This document shows, piece after piece, positions 9,423 through 18,800 of a DNA stretch of 64,000 bases. The translations under genes were made by a program, and so were the position numbers. Under the pieces are notes generated by a model. That model made no database searches. It was given only the letters and a program-made list of their open reading frames with translations, and had not been told where the DNA came from. Source of the stretch: JAJEFO01 sp965209045 (GTDB lineage: Bacteria; Pseudomonadota; Alphaproteobacteria; Rhodobacterales; Rhodobacteraceae); NCBI GenBank assembly GCA_965209045.1, contig CBDBPW010000002.1:1178001-1242000 (forward strand), written 5' to 3'. How positions within the stretch are numbered: the stretch's first letter is position 1; every line of letters begins with the position of its first letter.

Positions 9423-9512
9423 CGGGAGTAATGCCGAGCGAAAGCGGCCCTGAGCCCCTTTGATTCAACGCTCCGTCACGCCTTGCTCGGCATTACCGGA
9501 TTGTCGGCATTC
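9423..9512. repeat. RIT terminal inverted repeat, gene-A end
   Basis: This is the reverse complement of 5789-5878 with a single mismatch (TTGCTCGG instead of TCGCTCGG). Arms GTAATGCCGAGCG at 9428-9440 and GCTCGGCATTAC at 9485-9496 surround the same spacer. It begins about 50 bases upstream of the gene A start. Confidence 0.9.
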
Positions 9513-9597
9513 GCAGTGGTACCTGGAGGCGACTCCGAAGCTGATGCAGCAGATCTCATCGGCGACCGAGACCCATCTGGGGCGGATGTTGTCATGA
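9508..9597 (+). pseudogene. RIT gene B, C-terminal remnant (copy 2)
   Basis: The plus strand reads SQWYLEATPKLMQQISSATE and then a stop, overlapping the following recombinase start by ATGA. It corresponds to the C-terminal end of gene B from a different, diverged RIT element. Homology ends at the same codon as in the remnant on the other side of the complete element. Confidence 0.8.
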
Positions 9598-10592
9598 CCA
9601 ATCTTGCGCCATTGCTGACGACGTTCTTCGTGATCCATCTGCCGCGTGACCGCGCGCTCAGTTCCCGCACGATCGAGAGCTACGCCCATTGCTTCCGGTT
9701 GCTCCTTGCCTTTGCAGCCGACCGGTGCCGCAAGCCGCCCTGCAGACTCGACGTCGAAGACCTTGATGTCCCGCTGGTTCTCGACTTCCTTGACGCACTT
9801 GAGGTCGAACGGGAGAACTCGGCCCAAACCCGAAATGTTCGCCTTGCCGCGATCAAGGCGTTCTACAGGTTCGTGCAGTACCGAGAACCCGCCTGCCTGC
9901 AACTGTGCCAGCAAGTCCGGAACATCCCCGCGAAGCGGTTCGAGCAGACCCTGATCGAACACCTCGAACCGGACGAGACCAAGGCGATCCTCAACGCCCC
10001 TGACACCTCGACCCGGTCCGGAATCAGGGACCAGGCGATGTTGTATGCAACCTATGCCTGCGGCTTGCGGGTGTCCGAATTGACGGGATTGCGGCTCGAG
10101 GATCTTGACCTGCCGGGACTCGCGACCGTGCATGTCATGGGCAAGGGGCGGAGCGAACGTGTCCTGCCCCTGTGGGAGGAAACCCGTGCGGTCCTGCGCA
10201 GCTGGCTCGCAATCCGCCCCGATACCGCCGAGCCGAATCTGTTCCTCAATGCCAGGGGCAGGCCAATGACCCGTCACGGGTTCGCGCACCGACTTGCGAT
10301 CCATGTTGCCACTGCCACGAACGAGGCCCCGTCACTCGGAAACAAGCGTGTGACGCCCCATGTGCTTCGCCACACGATCGCGATGGATACCCTGGCGGCA
10401 ACGAGAGACATCCGCAAAGTATCGGAGTGGTTGGGACATCGGAGCATGCAGAGCACCGACCCCTATCTGCGCAAGGACCCTCGTCGGAAACTGGACATGC
10501 TCGACGCCGTGCGACCGGTTCCGATCACGAAAGGAAACTTCAGGGGGACCACCGACAAGCTGATGGCAATGCTCAACGGTCTGGCAGAATAG
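9594..10592 (+). CDS. Tyrosine recombinase, RIT gene C type (remnant copy 2)
   Basis: This 332-aa integrase-family protein has the opposite orientation to the complete element. Its catalytic residues are present: Arg in GLRVSELTG, Lys in MGKGRSERVLPL, HVLRH, EWLGHRSM and Tyr in STDPYL. It is only around half identical by eye to the two minus-strand gene C copies, so it derives from a different RIT lineage. The start at 9594 is chosen because of the ATGA overlap with the gene-B tail and the MTNLAPLLTTF N-terminus that aligns with MTDLAPHL of the paralogues. It is probably intact but orphaned. Confidence 0.9.
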   Translation: MTNLAPLLTTFFVIHLPRDRALSSRTIESYAHCFRLLLAFAADRCRKPPCRLDVEDLDVPLVLDFLDALEVERENSAQTRNVRLAAIKAFYRFVQYREPACLQLCQQVRNIPAKRFEQTLIEHLEPDETKAILNAPDTSTRSGIRDQAMLYATYACGLRVSELTGLRLEDLDLPGLATVHVMGKGRSERVLPLWEETRAVLRSWLAIRPDTAEPNLFLNARGRPMTRHGFAHRLAIHVATATNEAPSLGNKRVTPHVLRHTIAMDTLAATRDIRKVSEWLGHRSMQSTDPYLRKDPRRKLDMLDAVRPVPITKGNFRGTTDKLMAMLNGLAE

Positions 10593-10593
10593 T

Positions 10594-10674
10594 TATGGTG
10601 AGTGGTCGACGCGGGCATCCCTTCAAGACAACGCTTTGATCACTCAACTTTCCATAAGTGAGGACTCACCATTA
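10594..10674. repeat. Inverted repeat after remnant RIT gene C
   Basis: TATGGTGAGT at 10594-10603 is complementary to ACTCACCAT(T)A at 10664-10674, with one extra base, across a 60-base spacer. It begins two bases after the recombinase stop, in the same position relative to gene C as the RIT ends at 4635-4698 and 5805-5873 but with a different arm sequence. Confidence 0.55.
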
Positions 10675-10680
10675 TCGATG

Positions 10681-10700
10681 GAATGTTACGCGTAACATTC
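10681..10700. repeat. Perfect 20-bp palindrome
   Basis: The sequence GAATGTTACGCGTAACATTC is its own reverse complement. It lies between two sets of RIT-like arms and may be a recombinase or regulator site, or a junction scar. Confidence 0.7.
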
Positions 10701-10786
10701 CCTGGACGACCGTACGCGCCTGGGCTGTCACCTGCAGTGGTATCTCGGGGAGACCGCCGAGATCTTCGTCCACGGGATCGCCCATA

Positions 10787-10870
10787 CATATGTTGCGGCC
10801 CGGCATATGTTGCGGAGCTTTCGCATCGGCCTGCCACGCACGGGAATCCTCGATTTTGGCCGCAACATAT
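10787..10870. repeat. Inverted arms with 44-bp spacer
   Basis: CATATGTTGCGG occurs directly repeated at 10787-10798 and 10804-10815. The complementary CCGCAACATAT lies at 10860-10870. The distance from the second copy to the inverted arm is 44 bases, close to the 42-43 base spacers of the RIT ends. This may be the end of yet another RIT-like element. Confidence 0.5.
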
Positions 10871-10904
10871 TCTTTTGCAGTCAGAGCGAGTCAAGGAAGG
10901 CCAT

Positions 10905-11213
10905 CAGCCTCTTGTCCTCCTTCCAGGGGCGGCCGGGCCCTTCTTCGGTTACGTGGATGATGCAGGCGAAGCCAGACAGCCGTTTCCATGGAACGAGGAG
11001 CGCCGCCTTGCCCTCACGGCCAAGCTCGATGCCGTGTTCTTCCACCTCTACGGGATCATCGACCGGGACGACATCCGTCATGTCTACGGAACGTTCCCGA
11101 TCGTTGAACGCGAGGAGGTTCAGGCCTACGGAAGCTATCTTTCACGAGAGCTTTGCCTTGCCTGGATGAATGCCTTGGCCGCAGGCAATCCTGATGCAAG
11201 CTTGTCCGCATGA
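10905..11213 (+). pseudogene. C-terminal stub of a DNA methyltransferase / type II restriction-modification protein
   Basis: The plus-strand frame contains PFPWNEERRLALTAKLDAVF, then HLYGIIDRDDIRHVYGTFP, then EEVQAYGSYLSRELCLAWMN. In large Eco57I-like and BREX/DISARM-type N6-adenine methyltransferases, a segment of the form R-L-x-L-x-A-x-L-D-A-x-F-F-H-L-Y-G-(I/L), followed by ...ETFPIV, forms the extreme C-terminus. No catalytic NPPY motif or target recognition region remains, so the gene has been truncated to about 100 codons, probably by the RIT insertions immediately upstream. The frame stays open further upstream, but that sequence is palindromic repeat DNA and not family-like. Confidence 0.65.
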
Positions 11214-11226
11214 CACGGAACGGTGA

Positions 11227-11246
11227 TCCGTCCCGCAAGGGACGGA
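11227..11246 (+). terminator. Hairpin with GCAA loop after methyltransferase stub
   Basis: TCCGTCCC and GGGACGGA form a perfect 8-bp stem closed by GCAA, 14 bases after the stop at 11213. There is no clear T-run, so it is at best a weak intrinsic terminator. Confidence 0.35.
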
Positions 11247-11393
11247 AATTCGCCAGGACCTTCAACAGCGGAGTCTTGGTCTTGACGACCTCATTCGGAG
11301 ATACCCTGATCGTGACCGTCCGATTGTACGTCTCCTATCGTCTTCCCGCTCGTCGTGAGTCCGTTGTGGCAAGGCCTCTGCCGTCCCGTTTCG

Positions 11394-11633
11394 TCATGGC
11401 CGCGAAGCAAGCAGGTCATCCACCTTCGCACGCAGTGCGTCGATGGCAGCGATCGTTTCCTCCTGCCGCGATGCCTGCGCCTGAGCGGTCTCGCTTGCGG
11501 CCGCGATTCCGTCGTTGACTTCGGTCCGCAGCGCCTTGACTCCCGTTGTCAGCGTTTCGACAGCGTCGATGAAATTCCGGCGTACGGCGTCAGCCCGAAG
11601 TGCCGCCCCGACGCCGGGTTGTTCCCTTGCCAT
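11394..11633 (-). CDS. Small coiled-coil protein, 79 aa
   Basis: This is an unrecognised acidic, alanine-rich helical protein. It starts at an ATG preceded by GAGGAACCGGAAA, a good ribosome binding site. Residues 20-75 carry heptad-like spacing of hydrophobics (FIDAVETLTTGVKALRTEVN, then ETIAAIDALRAKVDDLL), suggesting a coiled coil. It lies 155 bases downstream of the autotransporter stop on the same strand. A nearly identical copy lies in the same position behind the second, giant autotransporter, truncated there by an IS3-family element. The linkage to both adhesins suggests a shared role (periplasmic helper or regulator), but the protein has no signal peptide, and duplication as a passenger of the block would also explain it. 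Confidence 0.65.
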   Translation of the reverse strand: MAREQPGVGAALRADAVRRNFIDAVETLTTGVKALRTEVNDGIAAASETAQAQASRQEETIAAIDALRAKVDDLLASRP

Positions 11634-14600
11634 TTTCCGGTTCCTCTCGCCTCATGCGGCAATCCCGCATCTGGCAAACCGCTTCCCGACCGCATTCCCG
11701 CGTGCAGTTTCCAGAGCACGGCCTGGTCCGCGGCGGATGGCGGCCCTGGCCGATCGGGCGCACGTTTCCGGAGCGCGCAGCGTGAACGCTACCACTCCCA
11801 TGCCATGTCGAACCCGGCCTCGAGGCCTCCGTCGCTCGCGGCGAGGCTGACGCCCGTCGAGGAGCGCGTGCCCGTCCGCTCCCGGGACCGGTTCAGCCCG
11901 GCCCCGATCACGGCGCTCCCGCCCAGCCCGGGCTCCAGCCAGAAGTCGCGGTCGAGGCCGGCGTCGTGCCCGGCGTCCGGCCCGACCCTCCAGCCGAGGC
12001 GCAGGTCCTCGATGTCGGGGCTGCCGGCGACGCGCCCGTAGGCGCTGCCGACCATGCCGTGGCGCCAGCCCGAGAGGTCCGTCCCCCAGGCCGCCTCGAG
12101 ATCCAGGCGGGCCCCGCCGTCCGCCCCGCCAGGGCCCGGGACGGTCGCCGGGTCGAGCAGCGCCGACACGCCCCCGGAGGACGCGCCGCCCCAGCCGCGC
12201 GTCGCGATGACCGAGGGGCCGAGCCGCGTCTCCGGCCGGGGGTCCCACCCGACCGTGACGGCCAGCCCCCAGTCCTCGAAGTCCCCGTCCTCGTGCAGCA
12301 TGAGCGCGCGGCCGTCGAGCGCGACCGAGAGGCCGCGCGCGGAATCCTCGAACCGCACCCCGCCGCCCGTCTCCAGCCCGAAGCCGGTCTCCGCGTCGCC
12401 CCCGTCATGGCGCAGGCCCGCCTCCAGCCTCGGCGACAGCGTCGCCCCGGAGGCCAGCGCGCGCGTCCAGGTCGCCTCCAGCCCCAGCCGCAGGCGCGAC
12501 GTCGTCCCGGACCCGGCGGCGAGGCCCGCCGCCGCCTCCGAGGCCGTGCGCGTCCAGAGCGCGTCCGCGCGCCAGCCGACCTGCGCGCCGCCGAGCGCGT
12601 CCGCCGTCACCGGCGCGCCTTCCGCGCCCGCCGCCGCCATCGACCATCCGAGGCCGGCCGTGACAGGGTCCCCGCCCCCGGGCGTCAGCGTCATCTCGCC
12701 CCGTCCGGTCCCGGCCGCGCCCCAGAACGTCGGCGTCCCGTCCTTCCGCCGGCCCGCCCAGGGGACGAGGCCGGAGAGCTCCGCCTCGATCCGGCCGCCG
12801 CCCTCCGGGGCGTCGTAGCCGCCCGCGCCCCGGCTCCGGAACAGCATCAGGCCGAAGAGCGCGTCCCGCCGGGGCCAGTCGGTCCCGAGCATGGCCGCGG
12901 TCGCCTCGCCGTCGAGCGACAGGTCCCCGTCCCGACCGGTGAAGCCGGACCGCGCGACGCGGCCCCAGAGCCCGAGCGAGAGCCCGTCCCCGGTCTCCTG
13001 CACGAGCTCGAAGGACGTGCCCAGCAGGGCGTCGTCCGCCGACACGGCCGAGCTCTCCGGCCCGCTCCCGCTCTCCGCGTCCCGGCGCTCGCCGGTCTCC
13101 AGGGCGAGCAGCGCCATGAAGGCGCGCCGCCCGTCCTCCGCGAGCGCCGGGACCGCGAGGGGATCGTCCTCCGCCGCGTCCGCGTCCGCAGCCTCTCCCG
13201 CCGTCCCGGTCCCGTCCGGCAGCGGCCGGCCGGCAAGGCGGCCCCGGAAGCCGGGGCTGCGGTCCGCGCCGAGCCGGTCCCGCACCGCGTCGACGGCCTG
13301 CTCCGCCACCGTGCGCCCGAAGCGCACTGTCCACGCCCGCGGGACCGGGTCCGTGTTGGCGATCGTCCCCGTCGCCGTGCCGTCCGCGATCCGCACGTGG
13401 CCGGCCGGCGCCGGGTCCGAGAGCGTGAGCGTCAGCGTCTCCGTCCCCTCGTCGTGGGCGTCGTCCAGGACCGGCACGGACACGGTCCGCTCCGTCACGC
13501 CCGCCTCGAAGGCGAGGGTTCCCGAGGTCCCGGCGTAGTCCTCGCCGGCCGTCGCCGTGCCGTCCGCGGTCGCGTAGCGCACCGTGCTCGGCTCCGTCCG
13601 GGCCCGGCTCAGCGTCACCGCGAACTCGAGCGGCCCGGCGCCTTCCCGGACCTGCGCGTCCGCCACCGAGAGCCGCGCCGGCCCGGGAACCGTGGCCACG
13701 ACCTCGCCGGCCAGCGGCCGCCCGTCCGCGGTGCACACCCGCGGGCTCGCGTCGCAGGACCTGGTCTCCCGCATCCTCACCGTGATCGCCCCCGTCCCGC
13801 CCGGGAAGACCGTCAGCGTCCAGGCCCGGTCCTGGCCGGGCGGCGCCCGCCTGGCGAGCGTGATCCGCCCGCCGGTCACCTCGAACAGGTGGTCGCGCAC
13901 CGTCCTGAAGCTGAACCCCGGCTCCGGCGCCTCGCTCATCGTGAAGCCCAGCGTGAACGCGGACCGGCCGTCGTGCTCGTCCGGCACCCCGGAGAACGAC
14001 GCCGTCGGCCCGGCGGGCGCGACGTGGGCCGGCCCGGCTTGCCTCGCCGAGCCCCCGTGCCCGAGCGCGGCGGGCTCCAGGTCCGGCCAGCCCCGGATCA
14101 GGCCGCCCCCGGGCGCGAGGCTGTCCGGGGTCACGAGGATCGCCGTCTGGCCCTCGTCCGCCCCGGTCAGCGTGTAGGCGAAGATCAGCTCGTGCGTCGT
14201 GCTGCCGAACGTGTAGGCCGCGCGCCGCTTCCGCCCGTCCAGGAAGCCGATCTCGACCGAGGGCGTCCCCCCGGTGGTGGTCACCAGAACCTGGCGGTCG
14301 AACGGGAGCCCGACCTCGACCGTCTCGCCCGGCGTCCACCGCCCGTCCGGCCCCGCCCCGGAGATCGTCGGCGCCGCCGCCACCCGCGGCCCCTCGAGCT
14401 GGGACATCGCCTCCGGGTGCCCCCTGTGCCCGAGCTCCGCCGGCACCCCGCTCGCCGAGACGATCGTCCCGCCGCGCAGCCGCAGGCTGTTGCGGTACAC
14501 CTCCACGGACTCGTAGTCCGGCGCCAGCCCCGGACGCCACGCGTCTCCCGTGGCCCCCGTCAGGTCGGACGGCCGATACCCCGCCTTCAGCGTGTAGCGG

Positions 14601-15806
14601 AACACCGTGCGGGCCGTCCCCGAGCCGCTGGCGTAGACCGCGTGGCGCACCACGCCCGAGCCATGGGGGTGGGCCGTGTCGGAGAAGCCGATCCACAGCT
14701 TCGGAGGCTCGCCCCCCGCCGGCGTCGCGACCGTCACGTCCTCGCTCCACGCCAGCGTCACCTCGACCGTCTCGCCCGCGCTCCAGCTGTCGCCCGGCGG
14801 GGCGTTCAGCTCGATGCCCGTCACCCGCGGCGGCGCCGTCCCGCCCGTCACCAGGCACCGCACCCCCACGTTCTCCGAGGGCCTGCAGTTGTGCTCGCCC
14901 ACCGCGATCCCCCGCGCCCGGGGGCAGTCGAACAGGCTCTCCTCGTCGCCCGTGCACCTGAGGTTGTCGAGCCAGATCCTGCTCAGCGAGCCTTCCCCGA
15001 AATGCGCCCGGCGGAACCGGCCCGCGTCCTCCACCGACCCCGCCTCGTGGCCCGCCATCCGGCACGCCACGTCCGCATCCCGGTTGTCCCAGTAGTCGTC
15101 GCACACCGTGCCCCACTGGCCCGCGCGGAACACCTCCACCCGGCCCTCGTGGTCGCCCGCGCCCCCGGCCAGGCGGATGAGCGAGCGCGTCACCGGCTGC
15201 GCGGAGAGCGCGCCGGCCTCGTTGCCCAGGCGGTCCCGCACCGGGTTCGTCGCGGGCACCGTGTAGCTCACCGTCACCGCCACGTCCCCGGCCGGCGCGG
15301 CGCCGAGGGTGAGCGCCACCTGCGAGCCGGTCAGCGCGACCGCGGAGGGCGCGGCGGCGGTGCCGTCGACCGACACCGAGTAGTCGCCCGCCGCGGGCAC
15401 CGAACCCGCATCGAGCGGCTCGTCGTAGAGCAGGGTGACCGTCGTCCCTTCGACCGCCGCCGAGAGGAGCGCCGGCCCGGCGTTGTCCAGCTCCCAGCTG
15501 CGCTCGTCGGCGCCCGTCGGCGCGGTGCCGGCCAGCGCGTTGGGAGGCGTCGACGTGTCCGCGATGTCCTGCGCGGCCGCGAACCCGAGCGTCACCGTGC
15601 CGTTCAGGCCCGCCAGGTTCCCGCCCGAGGCGGTCACGTCAAAGACCGTGGAGGCGGTCGCCTCGGTGACGGCGAGCGTCGCCGTCGTGCCGGCCGCCGT
15701 GAAGTCCGCCACGTCCACGTTCGCCACGTCCTCGGAGAACGTCACCCGCCAGGTCAGGCTGTCCGCGTTGGTCGGCGAGGCGGCCGGGTCGTGGCGCACG
15801 ATGGAC
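11421..15806. repeat. 4.38-kb near-identical duplication, copy 1
   Basis: This segment matches 32928-37304 almost base for base. The only indels I see are a 6-bp codon-pair difference near 13180/34690 and a 15-bp difference near 14565/36070, plus scattered substitutions. It covers most of the coiled-coil gene, the intergenic spacer and about the last 1,338 codons of the autotransporter. Synonymous sites and non-coding DNA are conserved too, so the duplication or conversion is recent. Confidence 0.92.
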
Positions 15807-18800
15807 TCTACCCTCGGCCCGATGGCGTCGGCGGCCGTGACGTCGATGGTCATGGTGTAGTCCGCCGCGCTCTCGGCGGTGCCGTCGCTCACCCTGAACA
15901 TGAAGGTGGCGTAGCCCGCGCCGCTGGCGCCCGCCGCCGGGGTGAAGACCAGCTTCCCGGAGTCGATGTCCGCCTTCTGGATGACCTGGTTCAGGGTCAC
16001 GTCCGTGCCGTCCAGCTCCAGGTCGCCCGCGCTCTCGAGCTGCGTGATCTTCACGCTGTCGAGGGTGTCGCCCGGATTCCCGTCGGCGAAACTGAAATCC
16101 GCCGCCGTGAACGCGTAGGCCGTGTCCTCGGGGGTCGTCACCGTCTTGTCCGACGCCGTCGGGGGGACGTTGCCCGCCGTCCTCGTGCCGTCCACCCTGT
16201 GCCCCGTGAGCGCCGCCTGGGCGACGTGGACGATCGCCTCCGCCGTGCTGTCCGGACCCAGGATCGTGCCGCCAGAGAGCCCCAGCGCGTTCGCCTCCCA
16301 GGCGATGCCGTCCGTGTCGCTGTCCCCCGCCACCACGGTGTAGGAGAAGGCCAGGGCCGTCGTGCCCGTGCCCCGGACGTAGCTCGCGGTCCGGTCCGTG
16401 CCCCCAACGTCCAGGGTGAAGGTCGGCGTGCCGGTCACCGTCACCGCCTCGGCGAACGTCGCCGTCACCTCGATGGCCTCTCCCAGGCCGTAGGTGTCCT
16501 CCGACGTCGCGCCGGCGGATCGGAGGAGCGGCGTCGAGGTCACCGCCATGGCGGGCGGCAGCGTGAGATTCCGGTCGAAATTCGCGGCGTCGTTGCCCGG
16601 AAGGTCCTCGATCGGGTTCGACGAGGGCTTCGTGTAGCGGACCCGCACCACCTCCCCGCCCGCCGGCGCCTCGGCCAGCGTGAGCGTCACCGTGGGCCCG
16701 CTCACCGCCACCGGGTCCGTGGCCGCGAGGCTCGCCGCGGCCCCGTCCACCGTCACCGTGAACGCCGCCGCCCCGGGCACCGAGGTCTCGTCCAGGTCCT
16801 CGTGGTACGTCAGGACCACCGAGGTCCCGTCCACCGTCATGGACTGAAGCTGGGGCAGCCTCGTGTCGATCCGTACTTCCAGCTCCGCGGGGAGGTTTAT
16901 ACGGCCGGGGCTGGATAGGGCCGTCACCTCCCCCGACTTCAACCGGAGGGTCCCCGTGCCCTCGTAGTTCGATCTGGGGCTGACAACCACGTTGAAAACA
17001 GAGTCCGTCTCCCTGATCGTATAGCTCTGAAACGACAGATTTCTGTACACAACATCACTACTCTGACCTTCTGAGGGATCTGGGTTGAAAGCTGCCGTAA
17101 GGTCCTCTCCACCCGGTTCGATGCGTACGGTTTCGCTGAATGTGAACTTAGCCGTGAAGTTCCCGGTCACCGGCTGGGGCGCGGTGGTCGTGATGGTCGC
17201 CGTGAGCGGCGTGCCGGTGGTATGGGAATACGTCGCCGCATGGTTGCCGCCCTCGATGACGTCGGCCGGGATGGTGAACGTGAACGTCTCGCCTGCTGCG
17301 GGCGCGGTGACCAAAGTCCAGATGTTGACGTTCCGGCCGCTTCCCACGATCCTCATCGAGTCTGCCTGCACCTCGCCGTTCGTGACGACGAACTCGCTGG
17401 CCTCCAGCCCCCGCACGGGCACGTGGAACTGGATTCTCACCACCACCAAACCCGCTATCATCCGGCTCGAATCGATCAAGCCGCCTTCCAAAGTGGACAA
17501 GAGAATGGTCGGCGTCGGCTTGAGGGGAGTCGCCATCCTCTCCGTCGAGGGCGGGCCGAGGACATCCGGGGTGGTGTCCGTGGCGACGGTGGTGATGGCG
17601 GTCACCCGCACCGTGTACTCGGTGTTGCCGTCGAGCCCGGTCAGGTCCCGGCTGGTGGTGGCGGGGTTGGCGGTGCGCCACGACCGCGCCGCGTCGTAGG
17701 ACTGCGTTCCGGACTTCCACTCGACGATGTAGCCCGCGGCCCCGGTGACCGCGTCCCAGCTCACCTCCAGCCCGTGGTTCTCCGGCGTCAGGGCCACGCC
17801 CGTCACCTGCCCCGCCGCGGCCATCTCGAAGGCGGCGCTCTCGCGCGACTCGTCGCCCCCCAGCAGGTCCTCGAACTCCACCCGCACCCGGATCCTCTTG
17901 CCGTCGTCGGCGGCGGCAAGCGTGTAGGTGCTCGACGTTTCGCCAGTGATTTCCTCCCGGTTCGTCCCGTCGCCGTCCTCCCGGAACCACTGGTATTCGA
18001 AGGTGTCCGGCAGGCCGTCGTCGTCCGCGATGTCGCTGATGACCGCGGTCAGCAAGTCGCCCGTCACCCCGGTCCCAGGGGTCGTGATCGTCGGGTCCCC
18101 GGTCGCGTCGTTGTTCGCCGGCAGGCTCAGATGCACCTTGCGCGCCGTCTCCGCCGACCAGTCGAGGCCCGCCGACGGCCACCGGTAGTGGTAGTCGGTG
18201 ATGACGATGCCAAGAACAGGATGAGTTGAAGTGGAGGTCGTCCGGGTGGCCGAGCTGAATGCGAGGCCGGTGCTGTCGTCGCAGACGTGCAGCCGCAATG
18301 CGTTCCGCTCTGCCGTCTCCAGGTCATGAGCTGACATGGAAAATGTCAGCTGGCCGGCGTCCGGCGCCGACTCGGTGTAGATTTCGTATGGAGCAAAGGC
18401 AACACTCGCACTTTCCCGGATCCTGAATGATGTGATTCCGTCCAGTACTCCGCCTATGCCATCACCAGAATATCCGTGTGCTGTACGCCCGTCCACGGTC
18501 CTGGAGCCCACCCCGACCGTAATGGACTTGACGAGGCGCCGGGTGCCGAGACTGGGCTCTGGGCAGGCAGACGAAACCGAAGCGGGATCTATCACCAGGA
18601 TGTCGAACTCTTCGCTCGCCGTGCCGCCCTTGCCGTCGCTTGCCGACAGCTTTACCCGGACGGTGCCGGCCGTCGTGGGCGTGCCCGAGAAGTTCAGGCC
18701 GACCGGCGAGGCGGTGAAGGTCAGCCAATAGGGAAGTGGGCTGCCGTCGGGTCGCGTCGCCGAGTATGTCAGCGTGTCGCCGTCGCTGTCGGAGAAGGTT

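Larger units (their letters stand above)
5789..9512 (-). mobile_element. Complete recombinase-in-trio (RIT) element
   Basis: Three overlapping tyrosine recombinase genes of different subfamilies, all on the minus strand in the order A (523 aa), B (310 aa), C (331 aa), are enclosed by 90-bp inverted repeats that match at 89 of 90 positions (5789-5878 and 9423-9512). This is the defining architecture of RIT elements, which carry no cargo apart from the recombinases. All three genes retain catalytic residues and intact overlaps, so the element may be functional. The flanks are themselves parts of other RIT elements. Confidence 0.85.

Noticed and set aside
11966..16918. Very long plus-strand open frame opposite the autotransporter
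   Set aside because: The translation is a low-complexity Arg/Pro/Gly/His-rich shadow of the minus-strand gene, caused by its GC-rich codon bias. It has no domain, no start context and the same kind of frame recurs opposite every adhesin segment.
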